A stretch of 64,000 nt of DNA from Anaerococcus sp. Marseille-P3625 (GTDB lineage: Bacteria; Bacillota; Clostridia; Tissierellales; Peptoniphilaceae): positions 558,001 through 622,000 of the forward strand of contig NZ_OCTP01000010.1 of NCBI RefSeq assembly GCF_900232825.1. Direction: 5' to 3'. Made by a program: the position numbers and the translations under genes. The notes beneath the pieces are model-generated. The model saw only the letters and a program-made list of their open reading frames with translations, did no database searches and was not told the DNA's origin. How positions within the stretch are numbered: position 1 is the first letter of the stretch; every line of letters begins with the position of its first letter. Shown here piece by piece: positions 56,587 to 64,000 of the stretch.

Positions 56587-58918
56587 TATTTTCCTCCCAA
56601 AAATTATTAGCTTCTTCTTTTAGCAAAGAGTCCGTATTTACAATTTTAATTTCTTTTTTTCTCCAATGTTTTGGATAAAGCATCTGATATTTTCGACTTG
56701 TAAATCTATCATCTAAAAGATAGATTATTCCCCTATCGTTTTCACTTCTAATAACTCGTCCAGCTGCTTGGAATACTTTATTTATGCCTGGATAAGTGTA
56801 GGAATAATCAAAGCCAGAATATCCTAATTTGTCAAAATGTTCTTTGATTAAATTTCTAAGGCTTGAAACTTTAGGCATTCCAACTGAAATTATCATAGCA
56901 CCAATTAATTTTTCTCCAAGAAGATCAATTCCTTCAGAAAAAACTCCACCCAATACAAGAAAAGCAGTTTTAGCAGATTTTTCATCAAAATTTTTAAGAA
57001 ATTTCTTTATATCTTTTTCGCTCATCGACCTATCTTGTAATAAAATTTCATCGTCAAATTTTTCCTTATAGTCTTCATAAACTTCTTCTAAATAAGCATA
57101 AGATGGGAAAAATATAAAATAATTTCCTTTTTTTGAATTGATAAATTCATTTATACTTTGTGAAATTTGCTCTAAATTTCTATTTCTATCTTTGTATCTC
57201 GTGCTAATTTCTCTACTAAATATGGCAAAATTGTTTTCAGGAAATGGCATATCTAGCCTTAGTTTTAAGCTATTTTCTGCCCCTAGTATTCTCATAAAAT
57301 AAGTAATTGGAGATAAGGTTGCAGAGAAAAACACCACTGTTCTTGCAAATTTATACTTATTATCCAAAACTTCTGAAGGATCAATGCATTTGATTTGAAA
57401 ATTAATAGTTTGATTTTCTTCATCAAAAGATATGATCGAATAAAATCCTTTGGTATAATAATCGCTTATCTTAAAATATTTATTTATATCAAAAAATAAA
57501 TTTAACAAGTCCTCATAATTAGTATCATTTTTTTCCTCTACCAAAAATCTTTGCAAGGGCTTTATTAATTTTTGAAAATATTCATCAAAGTCATCGATAA
57601 GATTTTCCTGGTAATAATATAATTTTTTGCCATGTTTATTGTATAATTCGTCAAATTTATCAATAATTTCATTGAAAATTTTAGAAATTTTTTTGTATTT
57701 TTTCCCTTTTAATTTTTCTAGCAAATCAGTGAAACTATTTTTTGAAAACGTAAAGGAATACATTTCTCTTGACCTTTCTAGCAAATTATGTGATTCATCT
57801 ACTAAAAATATATATCTACTTGATATTTCATCAAAAAATCTTTTTAAATAAATGTTTGGGTCAAAGACATAATTATAATCACAGATAATAAAATCTACAT
57901 AATTTGAGATATCAAGCTCAAATTCAAAAGGACAAATTCTGTATTTTTCTGCATAAGAAGTCACTTTATCAAAATCTATTATCTCCTCATTTGAGATTAT
58001 ATCTAAAAGCCCCTCATTTACCCTGTCAAAATGACCCTTGGCAAAGGGACAATCGATGGGGTTACATTTAACTTCATCATTTAGGCAAATTTTTTCCTTG
58101 GAAGTTATATTTAAAGCCTTGATAAATAAGCCTTTTTCTCTTAAAATTTTTATGGCTTTCATGGCTTCTTTGCCTTGGGTGTTTTTGCTGGTTAAATAAA
58201 AAATTTTATCAGATAAGTCTTCTCCCATTGATTTTACTGATGGAAAAACCGTCGATATTGTTTTGCCAATGCCTGTTGGTGCATCCACAAATAAATTTTT
58301 GGAATCTAAAATAGATTTATAAACAGCAAGGCACATTTTTCTTTGACCCTTGCGGTAATCTTTATAAGGAAAGTCTAAAACTTTGATACTTTCATTTCTT
58401 TTTTCTATATTTTTAGCTAAAATTTCTGAAAATTTTAGATAATTTTCCAATAAATTCATATAGAATTTGTGCAAATCTTCAATACTAAATTCTTTTTTAA
58501 AAATCTTTGTAGAATAATCCTCAATACTTACATAGGTTAAAGTTATATATATTTTAGATAATTTCTTATCTAATGCATAAAAATACGCATAGCACATTCC
58601 TTGAGCCCGGTGGAGTTTGTTCGTATCGTCAATATCAGAAAGATCTCTTGCAGTAGATTTGATTTCATCGATAATAAAATCGCTTCCATCTTTTATAAGT
58701 CCATCTGCTCTACCAAAAACATTGAATGTGACATCAGAAATTGTCGTTGAATTTTTTAGAGAAACTTCCTTTTTATAGTTATCCCCAAAAGAGCTTTGGA
58801 TTTTTTGATGAGCTCTAATTCCTTCAATAAGTCTTGCATTATCTCTAAAAGTATTGTCGATATCGCCTGATCTCATCACAAATTCTATTAAATTTCTTAC
58901 AGAAATTTTAACTATCAT
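56558..58918 (-). CDS. DinG/XPD-like helicase with N-terminal PD-(D/E)XK-like domain
   Basis: Superfamily 2 helicase of 786 aa. The first 170 residues resemble a Cas4/RecB-type nuclease (FGRADGLIKDG, then FIIDEIKST and a later Gln). The motor has Walker A LFVDAPTGIGKTIST, four cysteines of a likely 4Fe-4S cluster (CLNDEVKCNPIDC and RICPFEF), DEAH box LVDESHNLLE, and motif VI AAGRVIRSENDRG. It probably repairs or resolves unusual DNA structures. Cotranscribed with rlmD. Confidence 0.85.
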   Translation of the reverse strand: MIVKISVRNLIEFVMRSGDIDNTFRDNARLIEGIRAHQKIQSSFGDNYKKEVSLKNSTTISDVTFNVFGRADGLIKDGSDFIIDEIKSTARDLSDIDDTNKLHRAQGMCYAYFYALDKKLSKIYITLTYVSIEDYSTKIFKKEFSIEDLHKFYMNLLENYLKFSEILAKNIEKRNESIKVLDFPYKDYRKGQRKMCLAVYKSILDSKNLFVDAPTGIGKTISTVFPSVKSMGEDLSDKIFYLTSKNTQGKEAMKAIKILREKGLFIKALNITSKEKICLNDEVKCNPIDCPFAKGHFDRVNEGLLDIISNEEIIDFDKVTSYAEKYRICPFEFELDISNYVDFIICDYNYVFDPNIYLKRFFDEISSRYIFLVDESHNLLERSREMYSFTFSKNSFTDLLEKLKGKKYKKISKIFNEIIDKFDELYNKHGKKLYYYQENLIDDFDEYFQKLIKPLQRFLVEEKNDTNYEDLLNLFFDINKYFKISDYYTKGFYSIISFDEENQTINFQIKCIDPSEVLDNKYKFARTVVFFSATLSPITYFMRILGAENSLKLRLDMPFPENNFAIFSREISTRYKDRNRNLEQISQSINEFINSKKGNYFIFFPSYAYLEEVYEDYKEKFDDEILLQDRSMSEKDIKKFLKNFDEKSAKTAFLVLGGVFSEGIDLLGEKLIGAMIISVGMPKVSSLRNLIKEHFDKLGYSGFDYSYTYPGINKVFQAAGRVIRSENDRGIIYLLDDRFTSRKYQMLYPKHWRKKEIKIVNTDSLLKEEANNFWEENIEKKTNLPS

Positions 58919-58983
58919 TTTATCACCTTTTATTAATATACCTTAAGGCTGGGTATAAATGTATAGAAAGAAAGGGAGTAAAC

Positions 58984-59748
58984 ATGAATAACACAATCAA
59001 AGATCAACTAAATCACAGAACAATTAGAGAATTTAAGGACGAAAAACTTGATGATGAAATTATCGACAAATTATTAGAAGTTGCAAATAGATCTGCTTCA
59101 AGTAATGGTATGCAATATTTTTCCATAATAAATGTTACAGATCCAAAGATTAAGGTAAAATTTGCAGAAAATGGCGACCAAGAATATATGGCAAGAGTTC
59201 CTCATCTTTTTATTTTTGTAGTCGATTTGTTTAGAAATTATTTGATAGCAAAAGAAAATAATGAAGAAAATGATGAAATGATTGGCTTTGATAAATTTAT
59301 CCAGGGATTTTCTGATGCAATAATAGCAGCACAAAATTTAACTATCGCTTGTGAAAGTCTTGGCCTAGGATGTAATTATTTTGGTAATATCCACAATGAT
59401 ACAAAAATGGTTATAGATTTGCTAAAACTTCCAAAATATACCTATCCTGCTGTGGGAGTAGGATTTGGAATTGCTAACCAAGAACCACAACTTAAACCAA
59501 GGATTGATATAAAATTAAAAACTTTTGAAAATTCTTACAAAATTTTTGATAATTATAATGAAATGATAAAAGATTATGATGAAATAATCACTACTTATTA
59601 TGATTTGAGAGATCATAATAAAGGTTCTGATTCATTTTCCAAACAAATTCCTAAAAAGCAAGGAACTACTAAGAAAAATAGGTCTAAAATGTTTGAAACA
59701 CTTATAGACCAAGGATTTAAGATTAATTTTAAGGATAAGACTCTTTAG
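58984..59748 (+). CDS. FMN-dependent nitroreductase family oxidoreductase
   Basis: A 254-aa protein of the NfsA/FrxA type. FMN-binding N-terminus NHRTIREFKDEKLDD and RSASSNGMQYFSIIN; GLGCNYFGNIHND and YPAVGVGFGI are typical of the NADPH-dependent group. Substrate unknown: nitro compounds, flavins or disulfides. Divergent from the helicase gene, RBS AAAGGGAG. Confidence 0.88.
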   Translation: MNNTIKDQLNHRTIREFKDEKLDDEIIDKLLEVANRSASSNGMQYFSIINVTDPKIKVKFAENGDQEYMARVPHLFIFVVDLFRNYLIAKENNEENDEMIGFDKFIQGFSDAIIAAQNLTIACESLGLGCNYFGNIHNDTKMVIDLLKLPKYTYPAVGVGFGIANQEPQLKPRIDIKLKTFENSYKIFDNYNEMIKDYDEIITTYYDLRDHNKGSDSFSKQIPKKQGTTKKNRSKMFETLIDQGFKINFKDKTL

Positions 59749-59751
59749 ATC

Positions 59752-60363
59752 TTATCCTTTTTTGACTTTTGAAACATAAGGATTATCTTTTATATAAAAT
59801 CTATAGGGATAATCTTTTGCTTCTTTGGCATAGTCGATACCGATTCTTTTATCTGTTATTATTTGAAAATCTTTTAGATCATCTTCAATATAAAAATTTT
59901 CTGTAAATAGATTTTTTCCATTTAGTTTTTTATCTATGGCTAAGGCTTTGGTTATTTTGCCTGGACCATTTGTTAAATTTTTCTTTTGATATGGCGATAG
60001 ATTTTCATACTTTAGGCCAAATCTATTTAAGGAAAAGTTGTCTATTTCTGATAGCGGTTCTATAGCCCTTATCAATACTCCTTCTGGATGATTTTTATCT
60101 CTGGTTATAAAATTCATTAGATAATGTATGCCATAAGTTTGGTAGATATAAATAGTTCCAGCATCTTCATACATTATTTTATTTCTGTTAGTTTTTCTAT
60201 TTCCAAAAGTCTGGCAGGCTCTATCTTCTATTCCCATATAAGCTTCAGTTTCTACAATTCTTGCTTTGTAGATTATATTATTATCTCTTCTTATTATAAT
60301 TTTCCCCAGCAAATCTTTTGCCACTTCTAATGTATCTCTATCAAAAAATTCTCTCTTTATCAT
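59752..60363 (-). CDS. DNA-3-methyladenine glycosylase (AAG family)
   Basis: Base-excision enzyme of 203 aa removing alkylated purines. The catalytic Glu is in RIVETEAYMGIEDRAC, with IYQTYGIHYLMNFIT and GPGKITKALAID in the usual order. Convergent with the nitroreductase gene, stop codons four bases apart. Confidence 0.92.
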   Translation of the reverse strand: MIKREFFDRDTLEVAKDLLGKIIIRRDNNIIYKARIVETEAYMGIEDRACQTFGNRKTNRNKIMYEDAGTIYIYQTYGIHYLMNFITRDKNHPEGVLIRAIEPLSEIDNFSLNRFGLKYENLSPYQKKNLTNGPGKITKALAIDKKLNGKNLFTENFYIEDDLKDFQIITDKRIGIDYAKEAKDYPYRFYIKDNPYVSKVKKG

Positions 60364-60410
60364 AAGCCCTCAATGTTTTTATTTTTCTATTTATATGATA
60401 TCATATAATC

Positions 60411-60508
60411 ATCAGAGTAGATAGGAAGCATCAAGTGCTAGAAAATGGGTTGTTGTTTCTAGACGAAGCCAAAGGCTATGATTTTCTATCGCAACCGCTG
60501 CCTCTGAT
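60411..60508 (+). ncRNA. THF (tetrahydrofolate) riboswitch
   Basis: P1 stem ATCAGAG/CTCTGAT (60411-60417 and 60502-60508) and an 8-bp internal stem TAGAAAAT/ATTTTCTA (60439-60446 and 60481-60488). The conserved blocks GAGTAGAT, AAGTGC, GGGTTGTTG, CGAAGCC and GCAACCGC occur in the order of THF-I riboswitches. The RBS (AAAGGGG) follows P1 directly, so folate binding probably hides it and represses translation. Confidence 0.9.
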
Positions 60509-60521
60509 AGAAAGGGGAAAA

Positions 60522-61040
60522 ATGAATAAGAAGTTAACTATTAACACGCTTACAAAGATTGCAATTCTTGCAGCCTTATCAGTTGTTCTAAGAAGGTATT
60601 TTACAATTACAATTCCTGTAAACAAAAAACTTGGCATTGGTTATATTCCAATAATTATGTCAGGTATTTTGTATGGGCCAAGTCTTGGAGGAATTACGGG
60701 TGCTTTGGCTGATGTAGTTGGTATGCTTTTAAATCCGGATGGGATTTTCCACCCTGGTTTTACCTTTAGTGCATTTTTGATAGGATTTTTACCGGGCATT
60801 GTTTCATTTAAAATTTTTCATAAAGATTTAGATGAAAAATTAAATTGGATCATTATAATTAGTTCAATTTTAGTATTTATGCTTGTAAGATTATTAGTTG
60901 ATTCAATATGGTTAGTTCAATATTCCAAAAACCCATATTGGATTTATGTTTTAGGTAGAGTTCCTAAACAAGCTATTGAAACTGTTCTAAATATCTTTGT
61001 ATTAAAAATATTATTACCAAGAATAAGAAAATACGCATAA
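60522..61040 (+). CDS. folT: Folate ECF transporter S component
   Basis: Membrane substrate-binding subunit of an energy-coupling-factor importer, 172 aa, six helices. NTLTKIAILAALSVVLRRYF, the ECF-contacting region, precedes GYIPIIMSGILYGPSLGGI and ADVVGMLLNPDG, the FolT pattern. Needs EcfAA'T encoded elsewhere. The ATG at 60522 follows AAAGGGG; the open frame extending back to 60435 lies inside the riboswitch and is rejected. Confidence 0.92.
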   Translation: MNKKLTINTLTKIAILAALSVVLRRYFTITIPVNKKLGIGYIPIIMSGILYGPSLGGITGALADVVGMLLNPDGIFHPGFTFSAFLIGFLPGIVSFKIFHKDLDEKLNWIIIISSILVFMLVRLLVDSIWLVQYSKNPYWIYVLGRVPKQAIETVLNIFVLKILLPRIRKYA

Positions 61041-61045
61041 AAAAT

Positions 61046-61106
61046 AGCTTTAAGCTTTTAAGTAAAAAAATGCAAGCGAAATTTTACCTAAAGCTTAAAG
61101 CTTTTT
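61046..61106. terminator. Bidirectional terminator between folT and the deoxyribosyltransferase gene
   Basis: Long stem beginning AGCTTTAAGCTTT/AAAGCTTAAAGCT (61046-61058 and 61090-61102), with inner pairing of GTAAAA and TTTTAC. T-runs on both strands. The genes converge here. Confidence 0.8.
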
Positions 61107-61608
61107 AATTTTCATTCATAAAATCATTTATTAAATCTACCAATTCTTTTTTGTAAGAATCATCTCCTGCATAGCCAACTATCAGATGTCCATGCTCTTT
61201 GACTTTTCCAACAATCATCAAATTTCTATATAATTTATTTTCGCCAGTTCCTATGTATCTCATATCAGTTATGATTCCAATTATAAGCCTTGGAAAATCA
61301 ATTCCATTCTCTTTTTCAAATTCCGCCATAACCCCGTGAGCCATAATTTCTGCTGCTACTCCATCATCAATTGATAGTCCATCAAGGCAAGCTATCAATA
61401 CATTTGCCTTTTTTAGTTCAGCGGTGTCTGCTTGGGCGATTTTTATATCGGTAATTATATCGTCATTGTTTTTCTTATCGTTGATATCTGCATTTCTTTG
61501 AGGAACATACAAAATCAAATCAGTCTTTTCTTCTATATACTTTGCTAAATTTTCTGTCCAGGTAAACATAGCATCATTAAAAAAATGACTTGCTAAATAT
61601 CCATACAT
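61105..61608 (-). CDS. Nucleoside 2-deoxyribosyltransferase
   Basis: A 167-aa enzyme exchanging bases on deoxyribonucleosides. YLASHFFNDAMFTW at the N-terminus, IKIAQADTAELKKANVLIAC and the catalytic-Glu region DGVAAEIMAHGVMAEF, then DMRYIGTGENKLYRNLMIVG. The type-II-like subgroup found in Firmicutes. Upstream lies the TPM gene on the other side of the 9-nt gap. Confidence 0.85.
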   Translation of the reverse strand: MYGYLASHFFNDAMFTWTENLAKYIEEKTDLILYVPQRNADINDKKNNDDIITDIKIAQADTAELKKANVLIACLDGLSIDDGVAAEIMAHGVMAEFEKENGIDFPRLIIGIITDMRYIGTGENKLYRNLMIVGKVKEHGHLIVGYAGDDSYKKELVDLINDFMNEN

Positions 61609-61617
61609 TTTTTCTCC

Positions 61618-62478
61618 TTAAAAACCTCTTCCAGCTCCGCCGCCACCAGATGAACCTCCGCCACCAGAAAATCCACCAGATGATCCACCAAATGAAGAAG
61701 AACCAAAATCATCACTTGAAAATGTACTATCAAATAGATCTCCAAAGCTTTTTTCATTTGATTTATTATAATAATTTCTCCTGTTTATTGGAAATCCATT
61801 GTAATATTTTCTAGATGGATAAGCTTTGTGAACCATTCTCCTAATCAAATTAGAAAAAATTATAAAACAAATTAACATTAAAAACAATGTCCCTAAACTT
61901 ATTCCTTTTTGACTTGGATTATTTTTCTTTAGATATTGATCGTAATTTCCATCTAATTTGATTTGATATTCATCGGCAATTTCTGCAACAACAGCATTAA
62001 ATCCTTCGTTTAGGGCCTTAGAATAATTAGAAGCTTTTAGATCGCTAAGCATAAAATTATCTATAATTCTTCCAACTTTACCATCATTAAGTCTTCCCTC
62101 AATTCCGTAGCCAGTTGCAATAAAAACTTCTCTTTTTCCACTTGTGTCATCTTGGCTTATAAGTATTAAAACTCCATTTTTTTTCTTACTATCGCCAATT
62201 TTCCATTTATTAAAAATTTTTACTGCCAAATCACTTGCTGGAAGCGATTGAGTATTTTTGACAGTTGCAACTACGACCTGTGAACCTGTTTTACTTTCTA
62301 GCTCTTTGTTGGTGGAATTTATATTATCCTTTGCACTTTGATCAAGCATATTTAGCTCATCCAAATAATAATCACTTGGAGGATCTGGTAAGCTTTCATT
62401 AGCCAAAGAAAAAAAAGGAAAAATTAATAGGCTAATGAGTAAAACCAAGTTTATTGTAAATATTTTTCCTTTCTTCAT
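61618..62478 (-). CDS. TPM domain membrane protein with Gly-rich tail
   Basis: A 286-aa exported protein. Signal peptide (about 1-27, ending LANESL), TPM domain (about 40-165, YYLDELNMLDQSAKDNIN and GVLILISQDDTSGKR), one membrane helix (about 192-212), then a basic loop and a low-complexity Gly/Ser tail ending GGGGAGRGF. TPM proteins of this type (YgcG-like) accompany LemA, encoded next. Function not established; some relatives are linked to membrane stress or photosystem repair. Confidence 0.85.
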   Translation of the reverse strand: MKKGKIFTINLVLLISLLIFPFFSLANESLPDPPSDYYLDELNMLDQSAKDNINSTNKELESKTGSQVVVATVKNTQSLPASDLAVKIFNKWKIGDSKKKNGVLILISQDDTSGKREVFIATGYGIEGRLNDGKVGRIIDNFMLSDLKASNYSKALNEGFNAVVAEIADEYQIKLDGNYDQYLKKNNPSQKGISLGTLFLMLICFIIFSNLIRRMVHKAYPSRKYYNGFPINRRNYYNKSNEKSFGDLFDSTFSSDDFGSSSFGGSSGGFSGGGGSSGGGGAGRGF

Positions 62479-62488
62479 TTTTTTCTCC

Positions 62489-63079
62489 TTAATTATTTTT
62501 GTTAAAATCTACTGTTGGTGCATCTTGAGCCTTTTCGCTGGCTTGGAAATATTCAGCTTCTTGGTAGCCTGTAATTTTTGCTATAAGATTTGTCGGAAAT
62601 CTTCTAATATCAGAGTTGTAAGATTTCACAGCTTGGTTGTAATTTCCTCTTTCTACAGAAATTCTATTTTCAGAACCTGCTAGCTCATCCATTAATTGGG
62701 TGTATTGGGTATTTGCTTTTAAATCTGGATAATTTTCAACTACTACATTAATATCACGAATAGCTTGGCTTAGATTTTCGTTAGCATTTGCCAATTCACC
62801 TGGAGTTTTTGCATTAGTAACACCAGCTCTAGCTTCTGTTATCTTTGTTAAAGTTTCGCCCTCATAATCAGAATAACCTTTGACTGTATTTACCAAATTT
62901 GGTATAAGGTCTGCTCTTCTTTGTACGACATTTTGTACTTGAGCATAGGCTTCATTTACATTTTCTCTAGCTCCTGCCAATCTATTATAGGTAGGAACGA
63001 TTAGAAATAAAGCTATAGCTACAATTGCTATTATTCCTATAGGTCCGAGACCACGTTTTTTTTGATAATTCTGGTTCAT
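62489..63079 (-). CDS. LemA family protein
   Basis: A 196-aa membrane-anchored coiled-coil protein. Membrane helix at about 11-30, then VNEAYAQVQNVVQRRADLIP, the LemA signature, and long helices to NLIAKITGYQEAEYF. The outward-facing domain is thought to work with TPM partners. Ten nt upstream of the TPM gene with the same direction. Confidence 0.93.
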   Translation of the reverse strand: MNQNYQKKRGLGPIGIIAIVAIALFLIVPTYNRLAGARENVNEAYAQVQNVVQRRADLIPNLVNTVKGYSDYEGETLTKITEARAGVTNAKTPGELANANENLSQAIRDINVVVENYPDLKANTQYTQLMDELAGSENRISVERGNYNQAVKSYNSDIRRFPTNLIAKITGYQEAEYFQASEKAQDAPTVDFNKNN

Positions 63080-63106
63080 TTTTCCTCCTCAATTATTTAT
63101 ATTATA

Positions 63107-63604
63107 TTAATACCCCTCTAAAAGTATAATCTTATTTTCTTTTAAGGAATTTTTTACATCAATAATCCTTTGATTTTTTGAGCCTCTAAAAGCAAGTGTT
63201 AAATCTTTTTTTTCTTCTATAAAAGGTCCATCAACCAAAACATCTATTAGTTTTAGTAATTCACGAGCTTTTTCAATTCTAATTAATATCTCAAAAGTAT
63301 AACCAGAATAAATCCATATTGACTTATCTATTTCTTTTCTAATCATTTTTACAATATCTACTAGTCCGTCCAAATTCTCAAAAGGTTCCCCACCTAGAAT
63401 AGTTAAGCCTGAAACATTTGGATCTTTCAAATAACTTATAAGTACTTTTGTTGTATCAGAAGTCCATTTTTCGCCAAAATTATGGTCTTGATATTCTTTA
63501 TTAAAGCAGTTTTTGCAATTAAGTGAGCAACCAGTTACGAAAAAACTTGTTCTTATTCCTGGACCATTGGCTATATCATATTTTCTAATTTGGGCATAAT
63601 TCAT
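63107..63604 (-). CDS. nrdG: Anaerobic ribonucleotide reductase activating protein
   Basis: Radical SAM activase of 165 aa that forms the glycyl radical on NrdD. The cluster motif CSLNCKNCF, IANGPGIRTSFFVTG and LTILGGEPFENLD are diagnostic. The start overlaps the nrdD stop by 4 nt, a coupled pair. Confidence 0.95.
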   Translation of the reverse strand: MNYAQIRKYDIANGPGIRTSFFVTGCSLNCKNCFNKEYQDHNFGEKWTSDTTKVLISYLKDPNVSGLTILGGEPFENLDGLVDIVKMIRKEIDKSIWIYSGYTFEILIRIEKARELLKLIDVLVDGPFIEEKKDLTLAFRGSKNQRIIDVKNSLKENKIILLEGY

Positions 63605-64000
63605 ATGTGCAAAACCCTAGCTTTGATTTCTTTTGTACGTCCTTCATTCCAGAAATTTTCTCCTAGATAACCACAAGTTCTTCTTACAACTGTTAATTTG
63701 CTACGATCTTTGTTGCCACAATTTGGACAATACCAATTATTTTCATCATCTAATAATATTTCTCCATCAAAGCCACACTCGCTGCAATAATCAGATTTGG
63801 TGTTAAATTCTGCATATTGAATATTATCGTAAATATATCTAATCATTGTCATGACAGCTTCAATATTATTGGTCATATTTGGAATTTCTGCATAAGAAAT
63901 ACAACCTCCTGTTGATAAGCTTTGAAATTCCGATTCAAAATCAAACTTTTCAAAAACAGAAATTTTTTCTCTTACATCAACGTGAAAAGAATTTGTATAA
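63601..64000 (-). CDS. nrdD: Anaerobic ribonucleoside-triphosphate reductase, C-terminal part
   Basis: The last 132 residues of NrdD; the rest lies beyond the right edge. The frame is open from 64000 (YTNSFHVDVREKISVFEKF) through LSTGGCISYAEIPN. The zinc site CSECGFDG...CPNCGNKD and the glycyl radical site VRRTCGYLGENFW are intact. Reduces NTPs without oxygen. Confidence 0.95.
   Translation of the reverse strand, partial: YTNSFHVDVREKISVFEKFDFESEFQSLSTGGCISYAEIPNMTNNIEAVMTMIRYIYDNIQYAEFNTKSDYCSECGFDGEILLDDENNWYCPNCGNKDRSKLTVVRRTCGYLGENFWNEGRTKEIKARVLHI

Noticed and set aside
60435..60521. N-terminal extension of folT by 29 residues.
   Set aside because: These bases form the THF riboswitch; the RBS is directly before the ATG at 60522.

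Overview
The window is AT-rich DNA with Gram-positive ribosome binding sites, consensus sigma-A-type promoters and a Firmicute gene set. The SCIFF peptide and its maturase, the anaerobic ribonucleotide reductase NrdD/NrdG at the right edge, a THF riboswitch on a folate transporter and the pyr operon layout point to a strictly anaerobic clostridia-related coccus. A Peptoniphilaceae member such as Anaerococcus is my best guess; this is inference from gene content, since no rRNA is present.

Layout. 1-1442: a truncated GH13 branching-enzyme-like protein that has lost its catalytic residues. 1515-2228: an N-acetylglucosaminidase. 2283-7867: pyrBICFKDE, the complete route from carbamoyl phosphate to UMP, behind one promoter. 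7930-16702: a CYTH protein, a metallophosphoesterase, an SbcD/SbcC-like pair, a histidine phosphatase and a two-component ABC exporter with a very long coiled coil. 16813-19769 (plus strand): a PLP-dependent decarboxylase-like protein and the SCIFF locus scfA-scfB. 19816-36783 (minus): housekeeping genes comF, recD2, murA, upp, Sua5-type tsaC, a CDF transporter, prfA, prmC, rpmE, rho, fba, proS, tex and two membrane proteins. 36882: tRNA-Thr(CGT). 37055-39503: a DUF4298 protein, a serine hydrolase and an Fe-dependent alcohol dehydrogenase. 39611-42398: a small cluster (ICMT-like methyltransferase, alpha/beta hydrolase, frameshifted thiazoline-carboxylate hydrolase, SAM methyltransferase) behind a near-consensus Fur box.

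42.4-55.2 kb is a decayed accessory island. It holds broken genes (large catalase, IS256 transposase, DUF1801 protein, VRR-NUC and SNF2 phage genes, a permease tail, a small Cys-ended protein), two CPBP proteases, an M20 amidohydrolase and an intact copY-copB copper operon. Four short copies of an rlmD/rumA-like 3' end punctuate it, all in the orientation of the intact rlmD at 55216-56586. This is what repeated integration of mobile elements at the rumA 3' end would leave, and it is the most interesting feature of the window.

55.2-64 kb returns to core genes: rlmD, a DinG/XPD-like helicase with an N-terminal nuclease-like domain, a nitroreductase, a 3-methyladenine glycosylase, THF riboswitch-folT, a nucleoside deoxyribosyltransferase, a TPM/LemA pair, nrdG and the C-terminal part of nrdD. 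No CRISPR array, rRNA or intact integrase was seen.
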